Of a stretch of DNA of 64,000 nucleotides, positions 23,650 to 32,736 are shown one piece after another. The notes under the pieces were generated by a model. It did no database searches. It worked only from the letters and a program-made list of their open reading frames with translations, and had not been told where the DNA came from. Position 1 is the first letter of the stretch; the number at the start of each line of letters is the position of its first letter. This DNA is from Pseudomonadales bacterium. GTDB lineage: Bacteria > Pseudomonadota > Gammaproteobacteria > Pseudomonadales > Pseudohongiellaceae. Location: positions 887,001 through 951,000 of the forward strand of contig JACKOH010000001.1 in assembly GCA_024234395.1 (NCBI GenBank). The letters run 5' to 3'. Both the position numbers and the translations under genes were made by a program.

Positions 23650-24909
23650 ATGGGATTGCGAAGAATTCTGGATGATGTAGCGCCACACTTTGACCGGGGC
23701 GGCCGTTACGAAAAACTTTTTCCACTGTTCGAAGCGGTGGATACGATCTTCTATTCGCCCAGTAAAGTCACTGTCTCCGAGCCTCATGTCCGCGATGGTA
23801 TCGATCTGAAGCGGATCATGATCACGGTCTGGTTCGCGGCCTTTCCGGCCATGTTCTATGGCATGTACAACATCGGCTTTCAGGCCAATCACGCTATTGC
23901 GGAAGCCTGGTGGGTCAGCAGCGTCAGCGGCTGGCGGGGCTGGGTCATCGACCTGCTTGGCGCCGGCTATGATCCCGGCAGTATCTGGGACTGCCTGGTG
24001 CAGGGTGCCGTCTATTACGTGCCCATTTATTTTGTTGTGTTCGTGGTGGGTGGCTTCTGGGAAGTCCTATTCGCCATCGTGCGCCGTCACGAGATCAATG
24101 AAGGTTTCTTCGTCACCTCGATTCTTTTTGCACTGATCCTGCCGCCGGCGATTCCGCTGTGGCAGGCGGCGTTGGGAATTTCCTTCGGTATTGTGGTGGG
24201 CAAGGAAGTGTTCGGCGGCACCGGCAAGAATTTTCTCAACCCGGCACTGACCGGGCGGGCGTTCCTGTTTTTCGCCTATGCACCACAGATTTCCGGCAAT
24301 TCAGTATGGACTGCGATCGCCTCCATCGACGGCACTTCCGGTGCTACCAGCGACGGTTTCAGCGGTGCCACCGCGCTCAGTCAGATTGCCACCGACGGGC
24401 TGCCAGCAGTGGCGGCAGCAACCGGTGAGCCGCTGACCTGGATGCAGGCGTTTCTGGGCCAGATGCAGGGTTCGATCGGGGAAACCTCGACACTGGCGAT
24501 TCTGATCGGTGGCGTTGTCCTGCTGGCCACACGAATTGCCTCCTGGCGCATTATCACCGGGATGTTCCTGGGTATGGTGGCATTCAGTTACTTCCTGAAT
24601 TTCGTCGGTTCGGACAGCAATCCGATGATGGCATTGCCCTGGTACTGGCACCTGGTGATCGGCAGTTTCGCATTCGGCATGGTGTTCATGGCCACCGATC
24701 CGGTGTCGGCCGCGATGACCGATCTGGGCAAGTGGATCTATGGCATTTTTATCGGTGTGTTGACGGTACTGATCCGGGTTCTCAATCCGGCGTATCCGGA
24801 AGGCGTCATGCTGGCTATCCTGTTCGCCAATCTGTTCGCGCCGCTAATCGATTATTGCGTGGTCAAGGCTAATATCAGGAGGAGAAGGTCCCGTGGCATC
24901 CTCGAATGA
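23650..24909 (+). CDS. nqrB: Na+-NQR subunit B
   Basis: Integral membrane subunit that carries a covalently bound FMN and riboflavin and forms a main part of the sodium path. ATG at 23650 gives MGLRRILDDVAPHF, matching the family start; the frame is open to a GTG at 23611, which precedes the AGAGGAAGG ribosome-binding site and was rejected. About ten membrane helices are seen in 419 residues. The FMN-attachment threonine lies in DGFSGATALSQ near residue 240. ApbE, encoded downstream, is the expected flavin transferase. The gene overlaps nqrC by 17 bp. Confidence 0.97.
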   Translation: MGLRRILDDVAPHFDRGGRYEKLFPLFEAVDTIFYSPSKVTVSEPHVRDGIDLKRIMITVWFAAFPAMFYGMYNIGFQANHAIAEAWWVSSVSGWRGWVIDLLGAGYDPGSIWDCLVQGAVYYVPIYFVVFVVGGFWEVLFAIVRRHEINEGFFVTSILFALILPPAIPLWQAALGISFGIVVGKEVFGGTGKNFLNPALTGRAFLFFAYAPQISGNSVWTAIASIDGTSGATSDGFSGATALSQIATDGLPAVAAATGEPLTWMQAFLGQMQGSIGETSTLAILIGGVVLLATRIASWRIITGMFLGMVAFSYFLNFVGSDSNPMMALPWYWHLVIGSFAFGMVFMATDPVSAAMTDLGKWIYGIFIGVLTVLIRVLNPAYPEGVMLAILFANLFAPLIDYCVVKANIRRRRSRGILE

Positions 24910-25681
24910 TTCCATCAAACAGACCCTGTTGATCGCACTGTCACTGTGCGTGGTCTGTTCGATCCTGGTTTCCGGCGCTGCGGTTATTCTGAAACCGGCC
25001 CAGGATGCCAACAAGTTGCTGGACCGCAACAAGAATATACTCAGTGCCGCCGGCCTGTTCGATCCCGAGGTACACAGCGACGCCGATGTGGCGCAGCTGT
25101 TTGCCCAGTTCACCCCGAGGATTGTCGATCTGGAGCAGGGACGCCTGCTCAGTGAGGCGGAAACCGATCAGCTGGGCATCGATCTGTCAACTTACGACCC
25201 TCGCCGCGCGGTCAACGATCCGCGTTATTCACGTGCCTTATCGGCCGCACAGGATGTGGCCAATATCAAGCGCCAGCTGCTTTACCCCATGGTCTACGTT
25301 GTCGGCTCGGAAGATGACGTCGAGCAGATCGTATTGCCGATCAATGGCTATGGTTTGTGGGGCATCCTCTACGGTTTCCTGGCATTGGAAGGAGATGGCA
25401 ACACCGTGGATGGCATCGGCTTCTACGAGCTGAAGGAAACCCCGGGACTGGGCGCCGAGGTGACCAATCCCCGCTGGCGCAATCAATGGCCGGGCAAAAA
25501 GATCTATGCTGCCAGCGGCGATGTGGCATTGGACGTGGTCCGCGGGTCGGGCAGCGGTCCCAGCCAGATTTCCGGGCTGGCCGGCGCCACGCTGACCAGT
25601 CGCGGCGTGGAAAATCTCATTCAATTCTGGATGGGGGAAAACGGCTTCGGCCCGTTTCTGCAGAATTTGCGCAACTCCTGA
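24893..25681 (+). CDS. nqrC: Na+-NQR subunit C
   Basis: Membrane-anchored periplasmic flavoprotein of Na+-NQR. One N-terminal helix (LLIALSLCVVCSILVSGAAV) precedes an FMN-binding domain. The covalent FMN site is SGLAGATLTSRG near residue 233: Thr is present, but the usual Ser before Gly-Ala-Thr is Ala here. The GTG start has an excellent AGGAGGAGAAGG upstream and lies inside the end of nqrB. The length of 262 residues is normal. Later segments such as ELKETPGLGAEVTN are conserved. Confidence 0.96.
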   Translation: MASSNDSIKQTLLIALSLCVVCSILVSGAAVILKPAQDANKLLDRNKNILSAAGLFDPEVHSDADVAQLFAQFTPRIVDLEQGRLLSEAETDQLGIDLSTYDPRRAVNDPRYSRALSAAQDVANIKRQLLYPMVYVVGSEDDVEQIVLPINGYGLWGILYGFLALEGDGNTVDGIGFYELKETPGLGAEVTNPRWRNQWPGKKIYAASGDVALDVVRGSGSGPSQISGLAGATLTSRGVENLIQFWMGENGFGPFLQNLRNS

Positions 25682-25746
25682 GCAGCACCCCAGGGGCGTC
25701 AGGTACAGCTTTAAATAGATAAATCCAGCAGGTAAAGACTTTCATC

Positions 25747-26409
25747 ATGTCAGCAACCAGTAAAGTTTTAACCAAACCGATTTTGGACAATAACCCGATT
25801 GCCCTGCAGATCCTCGGGGTCTGTTCGGCGCTCGCCGTTACCACCAGTCTGCAGGTGACTCTGGTGATGTGCCTGGCATTGACCTCGGTCACCGCGTTTT
25901 CCAATCTGTTTATTTCCCTGATCCGGCACCATATGCCCAGCAGCATCCGGATCATAATCCAGATGACCATCATTGCCTCGCTGGTGATCCTGGTAGACCA
26001 GTTTCTGCAGGCCTATGCTTTCCAGATCAGCAAGAGCCTGAGCGTGTTCGTCGGCCTGATCATTACCAACTGTATCGTCATGGGCCGGGCCGAGGCCTTC
26101 GCCATGAAAAACCCGCCGCTGATCAGTTTCATGGACGGGATCGGTAACGGGCTGGGCTATAGCGTGGTGCTGATCATTGTCGGCAGCCTGCGCGAGCTGT
26201 TCGGTTCAGGAAGCCTGCTGGGCTTCCAGATTCTGCCGACTCTTTCCAGTGGCGGCTGGTATCAACCCAATGGTCTGATGCTGCTGGCCCCCAGTGCCTT
26301 TTTCATTATCGGTTTTCTGATCTGGATACTGCGCAGTCGTCGCCGGGAACAGGTGGAAATCAGGGAATACCGCCTGGCTCCGCATACTGTCGAGGAGGGC
26401 ATAATCTGA
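25747..26409 (+). CDS. nqrD: Na+-NQR subunit D
   Basis: Six-helix membrane subunit, homologous to NqrE and RnfA/E. With NqrE it holds the intramembrane iron centre that passes electrons across the membrane. Conserved cues are ILGVCSALAVTTSL near residue 25 (with the Cys ligand), IVMGRAEAFAM and DGIGNGLGY. The length of 220 residues fits the family. The stop codon shares its last base with the nqrE start. Confidence 0.96.
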   Translation: MSATSKVLTKPILDNNPIALQILGVCSALAVTTSLQVTLVMCLALTSVTAFSNLFISLIRHHMPSSIRIIIQMTIIASLVILVDQFLQAYAFQISKSLSVFVGLIITNCIVMGRAEAFAMKNPPLISFMDGIGNGLGYSVVLIIVGSLRELFGSGSLLGFQILPTLSSGGWYQPNGLMLLAPSAFFIIGFLIWILRSRRREQVEIREYRLAPHTVEEGII

Positions 26410-27017
26410 TGGAAGGCCTGGTCAACATCGTCGTTCAGTCCATTTTCATTGAGAACATGGCGCTGCAGCTGTTCCTTGGGATGTGCACCTTTCTCGCAGT
26501 GTCCAAGAAGATCGAAACCGCGCTTGGTCTCGGCGTCGCGGTAGTGGTGGTGCAGACCATTACCATTCCGGCCAATAACCTGATATTCAATTACCTGCTG
26601 CGGGAAGGGGCACTGGCCTGGCTGGGCCTGCCGGACGTGTCGCTGCAGTTCCTCGGATATCTGTGTTACATCGGCGTGATCGCTGCCATGGTGCAGATCC
26701 TGGAAATGTTCTTGGACAAGTTCGTCCCGGCACTCTACAACGCCTTAGGGGTTTATCTGCCCCTGATTACCGTCAACTGCGCCATTCTGGGCGGCAGTCT
26801 GTTCATGGTGGAGCGGGACTATACCTTCGCCCAGAGCGTAGCTTTTGGATTCGGTTCCGGTTTCGGCTGGGGGCTGGCTATCGTGGCACTGGCCGGTATC
26901 CGTGAGAAGCTCAAGTACAGCGACGTTCCGGAAGGGCTTCGCGGCCTCGGCATCACCTTCATCACCGTGGGTCTCATGTCCCTGGGTTTCATGTCTCTTA
27001 GCGGTATCTCACTGTAG
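26409..27017 (+). CDS. nqrE: Na+-NQR subunit E
   Basis: Partner of NqrD in the membrane core, with inverted topology relative to it. The 202-residue product has six helices. The conserved LFLGMCTFLAVSKK near residue 22 and ITVNCAILGGSLFMVERDY near residue 120 each carry one Cys of the iron site. The start overlaps the nqrD stop by one base (TGATGG), so the two are translationally coupled. Confidence 0.96.
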   Translation: MEGLVNIVVQSIFIENMALQLFLGMCTFLAVSKKIETALGLGVAVVVVQTITIPANNLIFNYLLREGALAWLGLPDVSLQFLGYLCYIGVIAAMVQILEMFLDKFVPALYNALGVYLPLITVNCAILGGSLFMVERDYTFAQSVAFGFGSGFGWGLAIVALAGIREKLKYSDVPEGLRGLGITFITVGLMSLGFMSLSGISL

Positions 27018-27032
27018 CAGGTTACTGACAGT

Positions 27033-28262
27033 ATGTTGGATTTGACGACAATTATCGGCGGCGTAGTCATGTTCACTGTGGTGATCATGATGCTGGTCGT
27101 GGTAATCCTGATGGCCAGATCGAAACTGGTCAGCACCGGCAGGGTCAATATCGAAATCAATGGCGACCCGGAGCGGACCCTGTCAGTTCCCGCCGGTGGC
27201 AAATTGCTGAATACCCTGGCAGACGCCGGAATCTATCTTTCCTCCGCCTGCGGCGGTGGTGGCACCTGTGCCCAGTGCAAGTGTCAGGTACTGGAAGGGG
27301 GCGGCTCCATGCTGCCCACCGAGGCGGGACATTTTACCCGCGGCCAGGCCAAGGATCACTGGCGCCTGTCCTGTCAGGTGGCCGTCAAGCAGGACATGAA
27401 GATAGAGGTGGATCCGGAGTTTTTCGGCGTCAAGCAATGGGAATGCGAGGTTGTTTCCAATCACAACGTGGCCACCTTCATCAAGGAGCTGGTATTGAAG
27501 ATTCCGGATGGGGAGAGTGTGGATTTCCGTGCTGGCGGTTACGTGCAACTGGAAGCGCCACCCCATGAGGTTCGCTACCGGGATTTTGTCATCGAGGATG
27601 AGTACCGGGGTGACTGGGAAAAGTTCGGTCTTTTCGACCTGGTGTCGAAAGTGAACGATACGACAGTACGGGCCTACTCCATGGCCAACTACCCTGAAGA
27701 GCGGGGCATTATCAAATTCAATATCCGCATAGCCACCCCGCCGCCCGGGTCGAAACTGCCGCCCGGCAAGATGTCTTCTTTTGTATTCGGCCGCAAGCCG
27801 GGGGATAAAATCCGGGTGTTCGGGCCATTCGGCGAGTTCTTCGCCAAGGATACCGATGCCGAAATGGTCTTTATCGGTGGCGGTGCCGGAATGGCGCCGA
27901 TGCGGTCCCATATTTTCGATCAGTTCAAGCGCCTGCAAACCCGGCGCAAGGTGTCGTTCTGGTATGGTGCCCGCAGCCTGAGGGAGATGTTCTACCAGGA
28001 GGATTTTGACGAAATCGCCTCCGAGAACGAAAATTTCGAGTGGCACGTGGCGCTTTCTGATCCGCAACCGGAAGACAACTGGCAGGGGCCGGTCGGTTTC
28101 ATTCACAACGTCGTCTACCAGAACTACCTGAAGGATCATCCGGCGCCGGAGGACTGTGAGTATTACATGTGCGGACCTCCCATGATGAATGCCGCGGTCA
28201 TCAAGATGCTCAAGGACCTGGGTGTCGAAGACGAAAATATTTCCCTCGACGAATTCTCATGA
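27033..28262 (+). CDS. nqrF: Na+-NQR subunit F (NADH-oxidising)
   Basis: Entry point of electrons into Na+-NQR. One N-terminal helix (VVMFTVVIMMLVVVILMA) anchors the protein. A plant-type [2Fe-2S] domain follows, with ligands in ACGGGGTCAQCKC and LSCQV. Next are an FAD domain (RAYSMANYP, near residue 210) and an NADH domain (FIGGGAGMAPMRSH). It ends YYMCGPPMMNAAVIKML...DEFS. The length of 409 residues is normal. The stop overlaps the apbE start (ATGA). Confidence 0.97.
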   Translation: MLDLTTIIGGVVMFTVVIMMLVVVILMARSKLVSTGRVNIEINGDPERTLSVPAGGKLLNTLADAGIYLSSACGGGGTCAQCKCQVLEGGGSMLPTEAGHFTRGQAKDHWRLSCQVAVKQDMKIEVDPEFFGVKQWECEVVSNHNVATFIKELVLKIPDGESVDFRAGGYVQLEAPPHEVRYRDFVIEDEYRGDWEKFGLFDLVSKVNDTTVRAYSMANYPEERGIIKFNIRIATPPPGSKLPPGKMSSFVFGRKPGDKIRVFGPFGEFFAKDTDAEMVFIGGGAGMAPMRSHIFDQFKRLQTRRKVSFWYGARSLREMFYQEDFDEIASENENFEWHVALSDPQPEDNWQGPVGFIHNVVYQNYLKDHPAPEDCEYYMCGPPMMNAAVIKMLKDLGVEDENISLDEFS

Positions 28263-29314
28263 TCGGGTTCCTGCGCAGCTACGGAATTTCCCTTGGCCTG
28301 GTTGCTGCAGTTGTCGTTTTCACCCTGCTTTTTACCGGACGGGATCAGGAGATCCTGGTACTGTCCGGCTATACCATGGGAACCAGTTACCGGCTGCAGG
28401 TGGTGGAAAGACCGGGCAGCCTCGATGGCAATCGCATCCAGCAGGATATCGGTTCGCTGTTGAACCGCCTCGACCGCCAGGTCTTTTCGACCTATGCCGA
28501 GCAATCGGAGCTGTCGCGGTTTAACCGTGCTTCGATCGATCAGCCGGTGCGCGTTTCACGGGAACTGCTCGAAGTGGTCATGCTGGCCAGGGAGGTCAGT
28601 GATCTTACCGACGGTGCTTTCGACGTAACCGTGGGGCCGTTGGTCAACCTGTGGGGATTCGGGCCCGACGCCAGCCGCGACCGGGTCCCCTCAGACCAGC
28701 AGATTGAGGCTGCCCGAGCCCAGGTGGGCTATCAGCATCTGCAGGTGAATCCTGAACAATCGTCCCTGCTTCGCGATGCCGATATCTATGTTGATCTGAG
28801 TGGCATTGCCAAGGGTTACGTGGTCGACCAGGTGGCTCTGTACCTGGACTCCATCGGCGTGCAAAGTTATTTTCTGGAAATCGGTGGCGAGCTGAAGATC
28901 AAGGGGCTCAAACCCGGTGGGCAATATTGGGTTCCCGCGGTGGAGCGACCGGAGGACACCGCTCCGCAGGTTTACGAGATTCTCAATTCACAGGGGGAGG
29001 AACTGGCGATCGCGGGCTCCGGTGATTATCGAAATTACTTTGAGGAGGATGGCGTTCGCTATTCCCACGAGATCGATCCCCGTACCGGACGACCGATTGC
29101 CCACCGACTGGCGGCAGTTTACGTAATCGATTCCCAGACCGCGCGGGCCGATGCCCTGGCCACCGCGCTGATGGTGCTGGGCTACCAGGCCGGGATGGCG
29201 CTGGCAGAAAGTGAGAGTCTGGCGGTCTATTTTATAGTCAGAACCGAAAATGATTTTACGGCCCATTATACCGAGCAGTTTGGTCGTTACATTCAGCACG
29301 AGGGAGGTAACTGA
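28259..29314 (+). CDS. apbE: FAD:protein FMN transferase ApbE
   Basis: Periplasmic enzyme that splits FAD and attaches FMN to threonines of NqrB and NqrC. Its place inside the nqr operon indicates this role. The ATG overlapping the nqrF stop gives MIGFLRSYGISLGLVAAVVV, an N-terminal anchor or signal. ApbE motifs: SGYTMGTSYRLQV, FSTYAEQSELSRFN, VDLSGIAKGYVVDQ, EIGGELKIKG, IAGSGDYRNYFEEDG and HEIDPRTGRPI (metal and FAD site). At 351 residues it is of usual length. No lipobox cysteine is seen near the N-terminus, so it may be helix-anchored instead of a lipoprotein. Confidence 0.95.
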   Translation: MIGFLRSYGISLGLVAAVVVFTLLFTGRDQEILVLSGYTMGTSYRLQVVERPGSLDGNRIQQDIGSLLNRLDRQVFSTYAEQSELSRFNRASIDQPVRVSRELLEVVMLAREVSDLTDGAFDVTVGPLVNLWGFGPDASRDRVPSDQQIEAARAQVGYQHLQVNPEQSSLLRDADIYVDLSGIAKGYVVDQVALYLDSIGVQSYFLEIGGELKIKGLKPGGQYWVPAVERPEDTAPQVYEILNSQGEELAIAGSGDYRNYFEEDGVRYSHEIDPRTGRPIAHRLAAVYVIDSQTARADALATALMVLGYQAGMALAESESLAVYFIVRTENDFTAHYTEQFGRYIQHEGGN

Positions 29315-29499
29315 TGACAACACTGATACTCAGCTTTGTGCTTATCGCGCTCGCGGTAACCGGTCTTTCGATTGGAGTTATCATGGGGCGCAAGCCGCTG
29401 CAGGGCAGTTGCGGAGGATTGAGCAGTTTTGGTGAGGCCGGTCCCTGTGAGTTGTGTGGCGGTAAACCGGAAAAGTGCAAGGAGCTGAATGCCCGGTAA
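29314..29499 (+). CDS. nqrM: Na+-NQR maturation factor NqrM
   Basis: NqrM (DUF539) is needed to assemble the iron centre between NqrD and NqrE. The 61-residue protein has one N-terminal helix (LILSFVLIALAVTGLSIGVI) and then four cysteines in SCGG and GPCELCGGKPEKC, as in the family. Its ATG shares the last A of the apbE stop, and AGGGAGGTAA provides the ribosome-binding site. It is the last gene of the nqr operon. Confidence 0.93.
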   Translation: MTTLILSFVLIALAVTGLSIGVIMGRKPLQGSCGGLSSFGEAGPCELCGGKPEKCKELNAR

Positions 29500-29618
29500 G
29501 TATAGCTGTGGCAGGACTGTCTCTGCCCGATCAGAACCGACGCGGGTGCGCAGTTGGAGTTGCCGGAGTGCGGCTTCCTTATAGATCGGAAATTCCATAA
29601 CCCACTGGACGAGGAAAG

Positions 29619-31004
29619 ATGACGGCAAACCATTTTGACATCGTGGTGATCGGCACCGGGCCTGCTGGCGAAGCGGCAGCAATGAACGCCAAGAAAAAGG
29701 GCCGTAAGGTGGCAGTGGTGAGCGACCTGCCCCAGGTGGGTGGAAGCTGTACCCACCTGGGTACCATTCCCTCCAAGGCGCTTCGGCATGGCGTCAAGCA
29801 GATCATGCAGTTTAACAGCAATTCACTGTTTCGCGATTTCAGCGAGATCCACAAGATCACCTTTCCGCAGTTGCTCAGGCACACAGAAAAAGTAATTTAT
29901 GAACAGGTCAGGATGCGCACCGGTTTTTACGAGCGCAATTTTGTGCCGGTTTTCAAAGGCATTGCCAGTTTTACCGATGCGCATACAATTAAACTGGGCA
30001 ATCGCGGTGAAACCCTGACTGCGGATTATTTTGTGATCGCTACCGGAGCGCGTCCATACCATCCGCCTGCCGTGGATTTTTCACATCCCCTGGTATTCGA
30101 CAGCGACTCGATTCTCAAGCTGGGTCATTCACCCCGCAAGGTAACCGTGATCGGGGCCGGGGTTATCGGCTGCGAATATGCTTCGATTTTCGGCGGCCTG
30201 GGTGCCAAGGTGGAAATCATCAATCCGGAAGATTCGTTGCTCTCGTTCCTGGATTTTGAAATCTCCGATGCGCTCAGTTATCACCTGCGCAATGTCGGCG
30301 TGCGCAGCCGCCACAATGAACAGTTTGAAAAAATGGAATACCATGACGACCACCTGGTGACCTACCTGCAATCCGGCAAGAAGATCAAGAGCGATATCGT
30401 CTTCTGGGCCAATGGACGGACCGGCAACACCGATCGCCTGGGACTGGAGAATGTTGGAATCGAGGTCAATTCCAGAGGCCAGATTGAGGTCGACAGATCC
30501 TACCGTACCAGTGTCGAGAATATTTATGCGGCCGGCGATGTGGTCGGTTGGCCGTCATTGGCCAGTGCCGCTTATGACCAGGGGCGCGCCGCCTGCAATG
30601 CGATTGTCGACCCCGAACAATGCCATTACATCGATGAGGTGGCAACGGGTATCTATACGATCCCCGAGATCAGCACCCTGGGTAAGACTGAACGCCAGCT
30701 GACCCGCGAAAAAATACCCTATGAGGTGGGCAAGGCGTTTTTCAAAAACACAGCCAGGGGACAGATTACCGGCGAGCAGGTCGGCATGCTGAAGCTGATC
30801 TTTCATTTCGACACCCTGGAAATCCTGGGTATTCACTGTTTCGGCGATCAGGCTTCGGAAATCGTCCACATCGGCCAGGCGATTATGCGTCAGCCCGGCG
30901 CCGCCAATACCATGAAGTATTTTCTCAACACCACGTTCAATTATCCCACCATGGCGGAAGCGTACCGGATTGCGGCCCTGGACGGTCTCAACCGGGTATT
31001 CTGA
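29619..31004 (+). CDS. sthA: Soluble pyridine nucleotide transhydrogenase
   Basis: Energy-independent flavoprotein that exchanges hydride between NADPH and NAD+, chiefly removing excess NADPH. The 461-residue protein has FAD motif VVIGTGPAGEAAAM and the SthA-type CTHLGTIPSKALRHG. There one of the two redox Cys found in lipoamide dehydrogenases is missing, which separates SthA from that family. It also has an NAD(P) fold (VTVIGAGVIGCEYASIFGGL) and YAAGDVVGWPSLASAA. It lies 119 bp after nqrM, as sth follows the nqr cluster in Pseudomonas. ATG with GAGGAAAG upstream. Confidence 0.96.
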   Translation: MTANHFDIVVIGTGPAGEAAAMNAKKKGRKVAVVSDLPQVGGSCTHLGTIPSKALRHGVKQIMQFNSNSLFRDFSEIHKITFPQLLRHTEKVIYEQVRMRTGFYERNFVPVFKGIASFTDAHTIKLGNRGETLTADYFVIATGARPYHPPAVDFSHPLVFDSDSILKLGHSPRKVTVIGAGVIGCEYASIFGGLGAKVEIINPEDSLLSFLDFEISDALSYHLRNVGVRSRHNEQFEKMEYHDDHLVTYLQSGKKIKSDIVFWANGRTGNTDRLGLENVGIEVNSRGQIEVDRSYRTSVENIYAAGDVVGWPSLASAAYDQGRAACNAIVDPEQCHYIDEVATGIYTIPEISTLGKTERQLTREKIPYEVGKAFFKNTARGQITGEQVGMLKLIFHFDTLEILGIHCFGDQASEIVHIGQAIMRQPGAANTMKYFLNTTFNYPTMAEAYRIAALDGLNRVF

Positions 31005-31009
31005 CGATG

Positions 31010-31028
31010 AGATTTTCAACAGGCTGCT
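31010..31028. repeat. MITE-like repeat, copy D (end fragment)
   Basis: AGATTTTCAACAGGCTGCT matches the terminal 19 bp of copy A, with one difference in the T-run. It lies 5 bp after the sthA stop. The rest of the element is absent. Confidence 0.6.
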
Positions 31029-31127
31029 ATTTATTTAGCCAGGGATTGCTTATAGTAATTGCAGAAAGTCGATGCAAAATCAGTAAACCAGTGAAGTGAT
31101 GTCTGCAACAGACCGGGAGGAATAATA

Positions 31128-31598
31128 ATGATAAGAACGGCCAAGGACATTCTGGACGATAAAGGCGGGCACATGGTAACCATCAGCACCGATGCCACCG
31201 TGTACCAGGCGCTGACACTGATGACCCAGAACCGGGTCGGTTCGGTGGTGGTGACGGAGGACGAAAAAATCGTCGGAATCTATACCGAACGTGATCTGAT
31301 GTTCCATGTGCTCGAAGAAGGCTTCGATTCGAAGACTGCCCGTATTCGTGATCACATGAGTGAAAACCTGATCACGGCCAATGTTGCCGATCAGGCACTG
31401 GACCTTTACGACAAATTCCTGGGGCGCCGGATCCGGCATCTGCTGATCGAGGAGAACGGCGACTACATTGGTCTGTTGTCGGTAGGCGACGTCATGAAGG
31501 CCAATCTCCAGCAGAAAATTGAAGAACTGGAAGAGCTAAACCACCTGGTCAGTCTCGAGTACTACGAGAACTGGAAGGAGATTCAGGCGGAGCGCTGA
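31128..31598 (+). CDS. Two-CBS-domain protein
   Basis: The 156-residue cytoplasmic protein is made almost wholly of two CBS domains (residues 10-65, with NRVGSVVVTEDEKIVGIYTE, and 75-135, with IRHLLIEENGDYIGLLSVGD). Paired CBS domains usually bind adenine nucleotides or NAD(H) as sensors. A helical tail (KIEELEELNHLVSLEYYENW) may allow dimer contacts. A good GGGAGGAA lies before the ATG. Its place between sthA and the nuo operon suggests, but does not prove, a link to respiration or energy state. Confidence 0.88.
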   Translation: MIRTAKDILDDKGGHMVTISTDATVYQALTLMTQNRVGSVVVTEDEKIVGIYTERDLMFHVLEEGFDSKTARIRDHMSENLITANVADQALDLYDKFLGRRIRHLLIEENGDYIGLLSVGDVMKANLQQKIEELEELNHLVSLEYYENWKEIQAER

Positions 31599-32280
31599 AG
31601 AACCATCGGAAGCGGCCGGGACAAGCGGGCAGGGGGAAGCGTCCTGCCGGCCCGGCGGATTCCTCGCCAGACCAGTTGCCACGCCAGTCCGCAGGCCAAA
31701 CCACTTGCCAACAATTCAACTGGCGTGTTACTTTTGCGCCTGGCTAAGGTTATGGTCCGTTGCGGGCCGGCCGACGAAATAAGAATAAATCAGTAAGCCG
31801 TAGTCTTTAAACTTGAGTTGTTTTCGGCACCAAGTGACAGCGTGGCCTGTCGACCGGAAACGAGTTTATTGGGCTTCCTCATCAGAAGTAACGCTGTATG
31901 GGAAGTAACAAGACAATAACAAAACGTCCTGCATCAGGCAGTGAAGTTCAGCGGGATGCTGCTGTGCTGCCGGACCATTGTCTTCCCGTTCCCGACCTCG
32001 CCCAACTCACTATTCCGAATGCCATCAGGTCAGGGAACAGCAGTATCGCCGTTTCCGGATCGCTCTGTGCCACGCCCGAAATCTGGTCCAGGGGTAACAG
32101 ACAACTGATGACTGGCCAACAAGTGATTAGCTAATTAAGGTGCAGAACCGGGACTTCAAGAGGATTGACGCCAGTAGTAATGAAGTAAGTAGTTGACGTT
32201 AAAGAAGTATCTTTTTGAACAATCCAGGTTGGTCTGAGCCGGGTACTGTCAGTTCCTGTGTTCGATGCGCCTGAGGGGTA
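31599..32280 (+). other. 682-bp region upstream of the nuo operon
   Basis: This long gap holds the nuo promoter region and probably a long leader. Near 31634-31664 the words GGGCAGG and CCTGCC form a hairpin that may end the CBS transcript. An ATG-started 78-codon frame (31898-32134) has no ribosome-binding site or family and was not accepted. AT-rich patches near 31780-31830 and 32130-32220 may hold promoters. I see no known riboswitch. Confidence 0.45.
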
Positions 32281-32736
32281 ATGAGTTTGGAAGCGACAAC
32301 CGGTCTCCTGGAAACGTTACAGCCGTTTTTTGTGTATGCGGCTGCAGTGTTGTTCCTGGTACTTACCATGCTGGGACTTTCCTACCTGCTCGGGCAGCGC
32401 ACCGACGCGCCGAACAAGAATCTGCCGTTTGAGTCCGGCATCGTGTCGGTGGGCGACGCCCATTTCAAAATTTCCGTCCACTTTTACCTGACCGCCATAC
32501 TGTTCATCATTTTCGATCTGGAAGTGGTGTTCCTGTTCGCCTGGGCCGTGGTGGTCCGCGATGCAGGCTGGCTGGGATTTGTGGAAATTTCCGTGTTCAT
32601 CGTGATTCTGACGGTGGCGCTGGTTTACCTGTGGCGGATCGGTGCGCTGGACTGGCGAACCCAGACTCAGAAGCGCGAACTGCACATGGTTAAAGGTCCC
32701 GGAGGCGTGGTGAACAAGAAGGAATTCAAGTTATGA
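32281..32736 (+). CDS. nuoA: NADH-quinone oxidoreductase subunit A
   Basis: Membrane subunit of NDH-1 (complex I) next to the quinone entrance. The 151-residue protein has three helices and the conserved loop LPFESGIVSVGDAHFKISVHFY between the first and second. FDLEVVFLFAWAV follows in the second helix. The long hydrophilic tail after LDWRTQTQ is typical of the gamma-proteobacterial form. GAGGGG lies close before the ATG. It is the first gene of the 13-gene nuo operon, and its stop overlaps the nuoB start (TTATGAG). Confidence 0.96.
   Translation: MSLEATTGLLETLQPFFVYAAAVLFLVLTMLGLSYLLGQRTDAPNKNLPFESGIVSVGDAHFKISVHFYLTAILFIIFDLEVVFLFAWAVVVRDAGWLGFVEISVFIVILTVALVYLWRIGALDWRTQTQKRELHMVKGPGGVVNKKEFKL

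Noticed and set aside
29619..31004. Dihydrolipoamide dehydrogenase
   Set aside because: Only one Cys of the redox pair is present (CTHLGTIPSKALRH), which fits the SthA transhydrogenase family.
31898..32134. 78-codon ORF upstream of nuoA
   Set aside because: No ribosome-binding site, composition unlike a folded protein, and no recognised family.
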